Source: Sphagnum magellanicum (Eukaryota; Streptophyta; Sphagnopsida; Sphagnales; Sphagnaceae). From it: DNA of 64,000 nucleotides. Shown one piece after another: positions 50,140 to 61,395 of this stretch (positions within the stretch are counted from its first letter, which is position 1; each line of letters starts with the position of its first letter). The translations under genes and the position numbers were made by a program. The notes beneath the pieces were generated by a model. The model was not told the DNA's origin. It ran no database searches and worked only from the letters and a program-made list of their open reading frames with translations. Location: NCBI GenBank assembly GCA_021904315.1, contig CM038917.1, positions 7,920,041 to 7,984,040 of the forward strand. Reading direction: 5' to 3'.

Positions 50140-53100
50140 TCAGTTCATGATAGAGCTAAGCTCAGAAAAATCCCAAAGGAAAACATCAGAGTTGAGGACT
50201 TTCTGAAGGCCTGTGGAATCACCAGCACCACCAGCACCACCAGCCGCCATCAAACTGGTGCTACTGCAGCTACTTCCACTTGCCATACTTGGGCTCCACG
50301 GCTCCATTTCATAGTTGGTAAGGACATGATCATGGGTTTGGTTGTTGTTGTTGTTGTTGTTGTGACTTGTTGAGCAAGACTTCATAATTTGCTGCTGCTC
50401 TTGTTGTTGACTGCTTGTGGAAGTAGAATTATTATATTCCTTGTGTGGGTTGTTGTGAAAGACTTGCTGGCCGGTTGTTGTTCTTGCAGCGAACTGAATC
50501 TCATGTGCAGGTGTGCCGGATAATAGAGATGCAGCCTGATCAGGCGGCAGAATTGGTAACTGCTCATCACTGCTGCATGCAGGAACTGTGAATTTGGAGC
50601 AATTGTTTTGTCCTAATCGAATTGCAATATTTGTACCTGCCAATGGATCGGATCTCGAGTTGGAAAAAATTCACAGAATTATGCAGAATCAGATGGTGAA
50701 GTGTCAAGGTCTGGTGCAGCATCCTGCAGGCAGTTGTAATTAGGTCGAGATATAGTAGTATATCTAGCTGCCTGCAATAGAAGAAGATTTGTGGAAAGTA
50801 TAAGCTTGTGCATCTGATGAATCTAGAACTTTGAGAAGAAAGTATACGATATATTGCACAAAACCTGCTGCAGCATGAGACCATGGAATCGATCCTGCAG
50901 CAACCTTCTTCCCAATGTACGTATTGAGGCTCCGATTAAGCTGGATTCCATCACATGACATGCTTATATTATTCCCGCCGCCTACGACGTCCTTGTTCTT
51001 CGACTGATCCTGCAGAATCACAACTCCTAATCCGGACTTGGGCATTTGCAGGACTTGGTTTTCCTGTGTCACAGCTTGATGATTCGACAGAAGCTGAGGA
51101 GCCTGCAGGAGCTGGTAGCTACCACTAGCTGTGCAGGAAACTGAGCCCTGATCGACGAGTCCTGAATGACTGCAAAATCGACTGCGCTGCTGCTGCTGCA
51201 TGAGTTCCAGCTGCTGGTTTTGGGACCCTGCAGCTAGTGCTGCTTCCTCCATCGTTTGTTGACCATCCTTTAGACCAACCTAAGATCCACAAAAATATTC
51301 TTGTCAGCTGCATGCATGACTCACCTTCAGCTGCAGATGATCGTTTGACTTCAAGGTCTGATCATGACATTGATCATGATTGCTTACTATTGCTGTTCTC
51401 ATGTCACATGAAGAATTAGCCGATGGCCTTCCTGCAAGGATTGAGTTCTTGGGAGTCGATGTCAGAGATGCAGCACGAGCCGCAGCCGCTGCTGCTGCAG
51501 CTTGATGATGAGGATTCCCACCTACAATATGATGGGCAGTTGCTGCTGGGGTACTGATCTGATGCATAGGTATGCAGCTTGAGCCGGCCTGCAGCTGATC
51601 TTGCAGCGGCAGCTGCTGTTGCCAATCAGGTCGTTTTCTCATCAAAACATTCAACATATCATCTTTAAAACAACCCAGTGCTGCTTCCGCAATCTCTCCT
51701 CCTTTGGGTAGTGCTATACTACCGGCCAAATCTGCCAACAGTTGTGAGATGGGCTTGTGTGTGATCGGATCGATGCCCATTTCGCACAGCTTCTTCTTCA
51801 ACCGAGTGTTCCAATAATTCTTCACGTCGTTGTCTGTACGTCCTGGCAACTGAGCTGCTATAAGCGACCACCTGCAGCAATTGCCATGATACCAGCATAC
51901 TTTACTAATGAACTTTTCAAATTTGTTTTTTGTATTTCAAAGCTATTTGACCATTCCAGAGTGAATTTTGTTTCAAGACTCAAGATCAGCTCAAATATTT
52001 TCTTCTTGTGTTGACGAATGCTTGTAACACTTTTATAAATGTCTAAAATTGAATAACACAAATGTTTTGATAACTGGCTCCGAATGAATCCACACAAAAT
52101 TTTTCTCCTGCTGCAATCTATATAAGACAGACCTAGTGACAGATTAAATTGATCAACAATTCATTTCAATTAATCTCTCCACAAGTCCTGATATGTTGCA
52201 AGCTGATAAATCTGGACCTGCAACTAGCAGATGATCAATCAAGAGCTGGAAACATGCAAAAATTAAGGTATTAACAAAATTCATAAAAGCACTCAGAGAA
52301 ATTTCCTCCTAGAAAAGAGAGAAGAGGCATAGTTATGCCTACTTATACATGTAAGATCTCTCTCACTCCAGACTCTTAAGGAGCAGCCATGAGAACAAGG
52401 CTCTGCATCTTAGGCCTGGGGCTTTACCTTATGCACTGTCAATTCTTTTAAGTACATAATTATTATTATTGTGTATGGGTGTTCCTACAATTTGCAAGTT
52501 TGGGATTGTGAGTACTAATTATAATTATAATTACCGGCTCCCCAGAGCTGCATGAAGGTTGACGATCAAGTTTTCTTCATGATCTGTGAAGCGACCATGC
52601 TTCAGATCAGGTCGTAAGTAGTTGGTCCACCGCAATCTACAGCTTTTGCCACACCTTTGCAATCCTGTTTCAAGTTTCAACCCCCACACCCCCAAAAACA
52701 ACCCACTTTCTAACATTATGTTTTCATGGCATCTTCCATCCAGCTTTTTAAATCATCTCATCTCAAGTGGCTTCAACTCTAAGATCTCATTAAACTTAAA
52801 ACCCCCAAACAAGACTTTCTGAACAAGGGGTGTTGTCACACACACACTATGGCCTTGCCATCTACATTAAAAAGTATCTTAAGGCAAAAAGAAGAAAATT
52901 ATGGAAACCCCAAATATTTCACCACATGCAAAAATATAATCTTCAAAAACAAAATCCTCTAAAAGAAACCAAAATCCTTCAAGATATTATTATAACTCTA
53001 TAACTAATAATCTCAAGTTTCAACACAAGCCAAAATCATATCATCTCTCAAAAATCCTCATATAAAAATAGACATATTATTATTATTACCTAGGAGCCAA

Positions 53101-54864
53101 AATCCCTTAAGCTACTATACTCTATAATGGATCTAAACACAATATCCTTGCCTTGGTAGGCAAGGTTAATAAATAGATTAGATCTACTTCTCAACTACAT
53201 ATATATTTAAGTCTTAATTAGGTCACTCTTCTTTGTATATATTCAGTATCCCCCAGTCTTGTCATGACTTGTGTTTCTGTGTATTTGGCAGGTATTATTT
53301 TGCTATATAAAATTATAAAGAAGACAAATGTCAATCAATATCTATTACACTCATTTATTGATAAATATGATTTATTCTTTTTACAATTACTAAATATAAA
53401 GACTTACCTATAAATGGGAAAAAAAATTTAACTATATCGTTAAATGCCTTTTTTAATGATTCGAGGTTAAAACTTAATAATACATGTTTCATAATTTTAG
53501 AATTTGATATGTTTACATGCCTCAAGTCTTTTTTTATTATCTAGACCATGGTTGGAATTAGTGTTTTTTTTTTTTCCCCTCAATTTTTGTGATGTTGCTC
53601 AAAGTGGTGATAGTCCATAAGTATATACTTAGCCAAATTTGGTGATATTCAATAGGAAAGTATAAAATCTTAAGTATCCTTTCATATTATTGTAGGCAAT
53701 TGTGGCGAATATTTTGAGTTTCTTTTTTTCCATTTTTTGGCTAACGTTTTCTAAAAACAGGGAAATTTGCAGCAGAATATTCTTTTTTTGAGAATATTTT
53801 TAGCAAAATGGTGAAAATTAGCCACAAAAAAAAAGAAAATAAAAATAAAAAATCACTGGTTGGTATGTTCACAAGAGACCATGATCTGTTGTTAGATTCA
53901 ACAATGGTCCAATCAACATGTCAGCCCATGTCAGTCACTGGGGTATGGAGTCAAATTAGGTAAACCCAAAGTCATATTGAGATGACAGGGTTCAAACTTC
54001 GAGCAAGATAAAGTAGACAATTTGTGATCCTTTTACACCTTGTCTAGGGCCCCCTGTCTAGGACCCCTTGTCTAGGGCCCCTTACTTGGGGCCAAATGCT
54101 CCCCCCCTGGGGCTTTAGCCTACAATTAAATAAATAAAAGAAGCTGCAACCATTGAGGAAGTACTGTAAGGACCATGGGGCTAGCTAGCTAGCTAGCTAA
54201 CTCCAACCTCCCACCCAGTTGTACCCCATCATGGGCAGCTGATGGAGTACAATTGATGAAGTGAGGCAGGTGAGTACCTAACATGTTTGAGTACTTGAGG
54301 AAGGACACAAGGACCCCAGCTTCATGCACTTGTGCAGTTCATGAATATAGCCAACTACCGTGCTGTACTGTAGTTTCTGGAACCAAAAAGCTGGGAAGAA
54401 TCAATCAATCCATCAATCCATCTATCCATCCATCAATCCATCAATCAATCAAGCTCCAGATCTAGAAAATGCTCCATTAGTAAACATAGTGGTTTCAGGA
54501 ATTTTATATAGGAGCAGCTCATGCAGGTCAGCAGCTCTCTGATCTCTAGAGATTTGTAGAGGAATTTCAAGCTAGATGCAAGTCCATCTCTGATCAATGA
54601 AATGGATCCACAATGGGGTCGCTGCAAGATCACGATCCTGATGCACTGCAACATCAGCTTCAATGCCAGCGGTTCTTAACTTGTCCCTTGTGTGGAGAGA
54701 GATGTTATATACGAGATCAATACTTACGTACCAGCCTTTTTGGGTAGGGTTCTCCAGCTTCCGGTGCCGTGTTGTGCAATGCACGCCAGCAATTTGGCGT
54801 CCTCCTCTGGAGTCCATGGACCCCTTTTCACGTTATCCTTCTCGCAACATGGCGCCCTTCCCAT
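50140..54864 (-). CDS. R2R3-MYB transcription factor, MYB80-like
   Basis: Five exons fit by phase: 54864-54732, 52664-52535, 51871-51325, 51279-50865 and 50636-50140 (573 aa). The start MGRAPCCEK is the usual R2R3 opening. R2 has W17, W37 and W57; R3 has F70, W89 and W108. Both R2R3 introns sit at the standard places (after KKA and within R88). After R3 come [15 protein letters not shown] and [12 protein letters not shown] (149-160), with a C-terminus ..[13 protein letters not shown]. That combination matches Arabidopsis MYB80 (older name MYB103) as I recall it. MYB80 is a nuclear regulator of tapetum and pollen wall development. R3 does not show the basic bHLH-binding signature. The protein is far longer than angiosperm MYB80 (about 320 aa) because of A-, Q-, N- and S-rich stretches in exons 3-5, including an N run coded by GTT repeats at 50341-50362. 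The MYB80 assignment is by motif, not by alignment. Confidence 0.88.
52288..52440 (+). repeat. Dispersed repeat fragment inside MYB intron 1
   Basis: CACTCAGAGAAATTTCCT, GTTATGCCTACTTATAC, AAGATCTCTCTCACTC and ACTCTTAAGGAG repeat phrases of 1030-1530 in the same order, but without the hairpin core. It lies between exon 3 (ends 51871) and exon 2 (starts 52535), so strictly inside intron 2. Confidence 0.5.
52665..54731 (-). other. MYB intron 1 (2,067 bp)
   Basis: The donor is CTG|GTACGTAAG and the acceptor GAAACAG|GATTGC. It contains a palindrome-family relative (TTAGCCAAATTTGGTGA at 53629), phrases such as GTGGCGAATATTTTG shared with the spacer near 13.2 kb, three TGTCTAGGGCCCC-like repeats at 54040-54090, a GCTA run and an ATCC/ATCA run (54399-54451). 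Such mobile sequence probably expanded the intron. Confidence 0.75.
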
Positions 54865-54889
54865 GGTGTGTACTCGGCTAGACCCGTAG

Positions 54890-57800
54890 CAGCAGCTGGA
54901 CTCGCTAGCTACTAATTTTTAGCACATCACTTGAAGACAGCTAGTAACAAATGCAGCACTGTGATTTCATGAGATTGCTTTCCTTCCGAGAAAGGATCTG
55001 GGGAACCTACAAAGACTCAAAGTAGAGACATTATGAGAGAGATATAAAACCCATTCTTTATCCTTGCAGCAGGAGGCAGCTGATCCTTGAAAGAGCTGCC
55101 GGTTCATAAGCTCATAGGTGGAACCAGCTGCTGCTGCTACATGCTAGCTCATGTGCAGTAACATCAAACCCAGTAGAAAATTCCAAGTAAGTGATTGATA
55201 AGGACTCCATGATTGAAAAATTTGGGGAAATCATGCAGCAACGTCAGGAAGAACTAAAAAGTTGTTCTGTTGTAACCGGAAGATCCAATATTACATTCTC
55301 ATGAAAGTATGATCCACACTACAACATCAGATCTCATCAGGATCATAGCCCAGGGATTCATGGATCATCATCATTTTATTGCAAATCTTTGGGTATCAAA
55401 TCTGATCATATCACCTCTGAATATTATTGTCAAATAGGCAGCCATGTATCACGAGAACCTATGCTGCAGCTTTTCCATCTGGATCAAAGCTGATACTGCA
55501 GAAGGCCATGACATCATGACAAGCTATCTGCCAGTAGCTAGCGGTAACATGACCACCACCAGCTGCTACTACTGCTGCTGGACACTAGAATCTATCTAGC
55601 TCACTGAATGCAAATTAGTCCACTGGAGTAATTGATGATTCCATCCATCTGATCTAATTATACTTATTGTAACCTGCTACACTTTGAAGATTTTTTGTTT
55701 CAAAAATTTTGCATCAACTACTTAATCATGATTGAATATATTCTTATGTTTGACCAGATTTGCACTAAGTCAATCTCAGCTTTTTCTCATGTCCAAGGGA
55801 TCTTCTTGTGAGATCGCCAAAGTGGGGGGTGTTGTTGTCACCTTCACACCTTCGCTGCTACGTACTCCCGGGACCCCAGGAAGTACACACCACGAACATT
55901 TGTCGCACCTGGTCGCTGGAACGTGACATCGTTGAGTCAAAGCTGGCCCAGGCCAGAATCATGACTGGGCGTTGAATCCCATTATATTGGGTCAAACCTG
56001 GGAATCATCAGAATATACTATGAACCTTAATGACTTTGACATTTTAATAAGATACGTGAGAATATTAATTGAATGAACTAGGGTTTAGGGTTTGTGGAAA
56101 GTCAAAGATTGTGGAATCGTCTCTATGCCCTTTTTAAAAGCAGTCACTTACAAAAGCACTCCAAGAATTTTCCAAGTGTGTACTTGGAGAAATTTCTTAA
56201 GTATATTTCAAGGTTACCTTATAAGCATTAAGATGAAAAAGAAGCATTTTAGTGTTAGCAGAGGCAACTTCATATAACTTAATTTTCCCTGTGAAAGAGG
56301 AGGGCATTGTTCTTGCTTCAAGGTGGCATCTTATGTTTTGAAGTCGGTTCTTATGTTTTTCTATTTTTTGTGACGTTCCCTTCTTCTCACATGTTTTCAT
56401 TTCAAAGACTTACTTCACAGTCTTTCTGTTGGGAAATGCCCTTGCATAAGGGCAATACACCAAAATTGGTTCCTGCTCAACTATCACCTCACACAAACCC
56501 TTATTCTAGTAACGCCCTTGTCCTTGAATGCTACCTTTTACACATACATAAACACCTACAAGAGGCCACTTCTAAGTAATTAGGGTGAGAGACTTTTATG
56601 GGGGCGAGCTGCATCTGTTCTTACTGCCTCAGATCAGGATATGTTTAAGGTTCTGGAAGATCCGGAGTCACCTCTATAACTAATAGCATGAAATAAACAA
56701 TTGTCATGCAAGAAAGATTCTGCCCTTCACACCATTCAACATGAGCTTCCTAGGGTCAACTACTCCTTCAAATGCATGTTAAAGGCACATAGACTATAAG
56801 GGGTTGTGAAAGAGTCTACAAAATTCGTAACACATGGCAGAATCCTTTGTTCACATTTGATACAGGGAAAATGCAAGAAATGCCCCTCTATAACACATAC
56901 TCGAGCCAACCCAGTCGATCATATCTATGAGATTACAGAGAAATCTTGACAACTTTGAAGGTAACAAGTGCACTCATAACCTCATGAGAGTGAGTCACAA
57001 ACAGTCAGTCCATCACCTTCATCAAAAAGAGCCTGACCCTGGCAGTAGGTATACACAAGTATGTAATCATCAGGCCAAAATTTTGGGCAAACTATTCAAC
57101 AAACATGTGTCCTGAGTTTCAGTGGCATTTCCAAAAGGAAAGGGAAGACTTGGTCATGAAGAGGACTTGCACTCAAGAGACATACCTGAACCCAATAAAA
57201 TTTGAGTGAATTCTGCTGCCATGTAAACCAGAAAAGCAAACACTACACAAAACACCAACCCTAAAGACATTAGAATCAAAGAAAGCAACTTCACTTCAGG
57301 ACTTTGACAGCAGATCCATCCAGGCATGTTAAGATGTAAGGGCCACTATTTAGACTCAAATCTTTACTTCAAATTTACACTTCAGTGCTTGTAATCTGTG
57401 ACACAACTAGCCACTTTCCACATGACAGGTGTTCCACATCAAATATTAGATCAGCTAACAGTACCACATTTTCAACCACTAAGCCAAAAACAAACATGCT
57501 CAATGACTTTTGAAACACCTGTGAAATGCCAATCATTCTTATACATCAAATGTACCCATAAAATATGCTCCATATAGGCTTTAACCCTCAGAACTGTGTA
57601 GCTTCAAGGTGTTGAAACACTTAACATTTGAATCTGAGAGCATGTCAGTTTCACATATCATAACAAACTACTAGGCATCACACTTCCGTCACAGATGAGC
57701 CACTTGTTCACATTCTTATCTGGTCTTTGTGACCACAGTGAACATACAGCAGAGACCCATGGACTGCCTCACAAAATTACATGAAGAAATAATCTGGAAT

Positions 57801-58080
57801 GTAACCAGGAACTTAACTGCTCCTTGGATCTAGCAATAATAATAGCAAAACTACCAAGCACATAGCAGTCAACAACTGCTTCCACCACATTTATTAAGTA
57901 CATCAGAAAGGACAATGCACCTCCTGCAGAAAGATAACACAGGGAAAAAAAGGCAAACTTACTGCATGGGGCAGCAGACTTTTAATTGCCTTCTCAAGGC
58001 TCCAGACCATGATCCAAGTAGTACCCCTATTCCAGCAAAACTGTGTCACCTCTGGCACAAGCTCATTCAACACAATGGAC
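54890..58080. other. MYB upstream region and spacer to TRAP-alpha
   Basis: No gene is supported. 54.9-55.7 kb is the likely MYB promoter side, with several GCTGCTGCTAC and CTAGCTAG words but no certain element. 56130-56600 holds a diverged dispersed repeat. 56.6-58.08 kb has gene-like composition and probably includes the TRAP-alpha 3' UTR. Confidence 0.45.
56130..56600 (+). repeat. Diverged dispersed repeat
   Basis: ACAAAAGCACTCCAAGAATTTTCC, GGAGAAATTTCTTAAGT and AAGGTTACCTTATAAGC resemble text at 1020-1080 and 52288. Weak but ordered similarity. Confidence 0.35.
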
Positions 58081-58081
58081 A

Positions 58082-60872
58082 CTACTTTTTCTTCCTGGAC
58101 TTGCTCTGCTGTGAAATACTTCTTGTTACCTTCTGTGTGAATGAAGTTCCCTGCACAGAAAACAGCAGATTCCCATAATCAGGAATTGTTCAGAAACCTG
58201 AGGACTATATTCAGAAGAAAACTCTGGAAGAGGAATCAGCAAAATACCTGCAGCCATTCATCATTGGCAGCATCTACACTGTTTCGTGTGCCTGTCTCCA
58301 CTTTCTTTGTCCGTCTTGATTTCTGTATACAAGCAAGAACTCAATACAATGAAAACATGGCACTAATTCATTCATTTATCTTGGAAGTTTTTACTGCCCT
58401 GATAAATAGCAAGCTATACCACAGTTGCACAATCAAAAGAAAGAAAGATGTATCCAGCAAAAGAACACTAAATATTTGGCAATTTGGATCTGTTCTTGTA
58501 GATATGCAAAGCCAATTCTACTTCACAGGAGAATGTAGAATTGGACATAGCCCAACATCATGACCCACTCCCATTCCTACTCAGGAATTGCCATACATAC
58601 CTTGGAGATACGTTGGACTTGAGAGTACACCCACATGCCAAGAAGCCCCAACAGACCCAAGCCAAGAGTGATAAGGAACACTGTTTCCCCACTCACAAAT
58701 CCACTGGCTTCCACTACTTCCACTGTGCCATTATAGAAGACACTCTTGTGGAGCTGCTCACCCAACTCATACACCACACTCGCAACCAGATCAAAGCTTC
58801 CTGGCTGCAATCATGGCATCAGTCACTTCAAATGTTCAGATATACAATCAGAGACTGGGAAAATGCCAAGGAAGGGAACACTATCCAATAAAACAAATTA
58901 TCTGTTCACTTCCTATTGACCAGCATGTTGGAGATGAGTGGTGACAAATTGAGCTCCAAACAAACCTGAAGCATAAGCCTTTATCCCCACAAGTAGTACA
59001 TACAACCTTACCTGAAGATACTTGTTGACCATGAAAGTGTAAGGAAAGGATGCCTGAATTCCTGTGGGGACAATAGTATTCCCAAATTCCTGTAAGCCAA
59101 TCCACTATTACTAATCAGTGCAAATTTTCACTCACCACTCTCTTAAACTGCATGGAGGAATCTTGAACTGTCCACATCCAGGAAACTTTAAGTTCTACAA
59201 ATAGAGGCCACCTTCCTCCCTTTGTTCATTAGTAAGCAACACTGACATCCTGGGCATCCTATTCATACAAGACATAAAATAGAAAGTGCAATCAGAAAGA
59301 TTAGAACCCTAGCCTTGCAAATAGAAGTTGGGCAACTTGTGTGAGACTAACCTGCACAGTGAAGTTTTGGACATGGATACGATGATCATACGGTAAGTTT
59401 AGGCTGGCCTGGATGAAAACCACCTTCAGTGCTTCATCTCCTGCAACCACATTGCAGCCCAGGACCTTATACCATTTCCCTAGCACCACAGTATGATGTA
59501 TGAAACCATCTTGAGCTTTCCACAAGATTTGTGACATCTGTAATCAATAAACTTAGGCACACATATGTCAATATAAGAGAAGCATGTCATTACCAAGAGC
59601 TCCAACAGAAAAGTTCCCCCCACCCACTTGTCTACTGTTGTCAATGGCAATGAAAGCCACACATCTAGTACTCTGACAGGAAGAAAATACTATATCACAT
59701 AGTGTCTTGATGAAAGGAGGCCACAAGCTGCTACGTGACACAGGAGTTGAAGAGCACCAGAAATAGTGAGATTACCATTGTTACTAATTCCAAGTATTAT
59801 CTCAGCTGGTTCTCCTGCTCCCACCGCTGCAAGATCCAAAATCCACAGTTTATTGCACAACCAACTCCTTCCATGTGATGCAGCTATGAATACATTTTTG
59901 TGCTCCACTAACTTAGGCACTTGGTTCACATTGTTCAAACCTCAGTTAGTAAAGGCAAAACACAATTGGACAATATGGAATCCACACAGGGAAAGCAGTC
60001 TGTACAAGGGCACTGACACATCAAATGTAGATGTCACTTACACTTTGTGGGATTCTGTGGAAAGTAGAAGACTGTATCCACCTCAGAAGCAGGTCCCAGA
60101 AGATCATCAGCTGGGACATCAGATATCTGCTCGTCAACAACCCCTACTTGGCCACCATCTCCTCCCGCTCCAGCCACCACTTCTTCATATTCAGTTGCAC
60201 CAGCCCCCACTGTGGTGCACCCCAATCCAGTTTCCAAAATGCTTACTTCCTCACATCTACAAAACCAAAATGAGTGACAAGAAATCCACCTTGAAGAGGA
60301 ACAATAAGGTCAAATCGTTTTTTGCAGGTGGCATTTCCTGACGGTCAAGGAGCACGGAAGCAGAAGCAGCAGATAAAGAAATTTCCTTGCTCATACGATC
60401 AACTTCTATATTTAGATGAACCCCAAAATCGTTGCAGAAAAATCCTGCACCTGTAAGAAAACCTAAACAGACGAACAAAACAACAAGACCATGTGGCGAC
60501 CAAAGCGATTAGGGTTCTGAAAAACTTGCCGAACCATGCTTGGAGTCTTTAAGACGGTCTAAAACTCAACATGACCTAACGGCAAAACGAAAGGTAGTAT
60601 TACGCCTCCCTCCCTCCTCCCTCCCTCCCTCCCTCAAAGCCACACACAATCAAAGACACGCTAGAAGACGCAGATAGGGGGAGGGAGGCGGGGGCTGTGG
60701 CGGCCTCACTCTAAAAACCCCGCAAAGAATGTTTCAATAGGTGCACAAAACAGACAAGAAAGAGGAGAAGAGAGAAATGAACAACACCTGTGACAACAGT
60801 GAGAAACTGCAGCAGTAGAATGGAAGCCAAGAGAAACAGTAGCAAGCTCGCTCTCCATCTCGACTCTGCCAT
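58082..60872 (-). CDS. Translocon-associated protein subunit alpha (TRAP-alpha / SSR1)
   Basis: Clear exons: 60872-60788 (start, signal peptide MAESRWRASLLLFLLASILL), 3'-part of an exon ending at 60042 (ASEVDTVFYFPQNPTK), 59826-59776 (GEPAEIILGISNNG), 59440-59352 (LNLPYDHRIHVQNFTVQ), 59089-59012, 58804-58601 (PGSFDLVASVVYEL, membrane helix FLITLGLGLLGLLGMWVYS), 58322-58248 (..VETGTR..DEWLQ) and 58150-58082. All phases from 60042 onward agree. Order and wording match plant TRAP-alpha, a type I ER membrane protein beside the Sec61 channel that helps secretory proteins enter. NFT and NGT are possible N-glycan sites in the lumen; the acidic lumenal start is typical. The last exon adds an unusual basic tail ending RKKK. 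The join between exon 1 (phase 1) and the exon ending at 60042 is unresolved: direct joining hits a stop, and a candidate exon near 60452-60340 does not give a matching phase. Confidence 0.88.
60600..60640. repeat. CTCC microsatellite in TRAP-alpha intron 1
   Basis: CCTCCCTCCCTCCTCCCTCCCTCCCTCCCTC is an imperfect CTCC run in the first intron or its neighbourhood. Confidence 0.8.
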
Positions 60873-61264
60873 CGCTCCGGTCTGTCTAACGCAACACGAA
60901 GCAACGCAGTCGCGGAAGACTGAGGCAACGAAAGTGAGCACGAGGAAGGAAGCAAATACAGAGTGCAAGACAAATACATGTATGTATGTACTTTAAGTAA
61001 GTATGTATTATGCGTGTATGTGAACAAATCACATGCATACATCTACCACAAGGATGAAATACCTTGCAAGGATGAAATATTAATTAGGATAGACCTTTTT
61101 GAAAGCATCTAAGCCTCCCTTGACCTACTTCTAAAGGAATCTTGGATGAGGTTCATTAGTGAATTCAGTGGAAGGATGCTGGGGATCCTGAACAAAACTA
61201 CTACAGCCCTGGAGGAGCCCTGATAAACACGGTCTAATAAACACAGTCAAGTCGTATTTATTGA

Positions 61265-61395
61265 CTGCTCCCTGTTTCTGATTGGGTACATAGTTTGATT
61301 GGTCCAAGTGGTTTGCTATTAGTAGTCTCCCACCAGCATCCATGCAGTCCCAGTTTCAGTTTTATGGGTGGAGTTAGAAAAAAAGAATTACCTAG
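61265..61395 (+). repeat. Truncated MITE-like copy
   Basis: GTTTGATTGGTCCAAGTGG.TTTGCTATTAGTAG and CCCAGTTTCAGTTTTATGGGTGGAGTTAGAAAAAAA match 670-760 and the reverse of 36050-36110. The element breaks off where the decayed coding region begins. Confidence 0.7.

Noticed and set aside
60257..60478. Minus-strand frame between TRAP-alpha exon 1 and the acidic exon as a definite exon
   Set aside because: It has a good acceptor (TTTCTTACAG) but none of its donors gives the phase needed by the next exon, so it was left as a possibility only.
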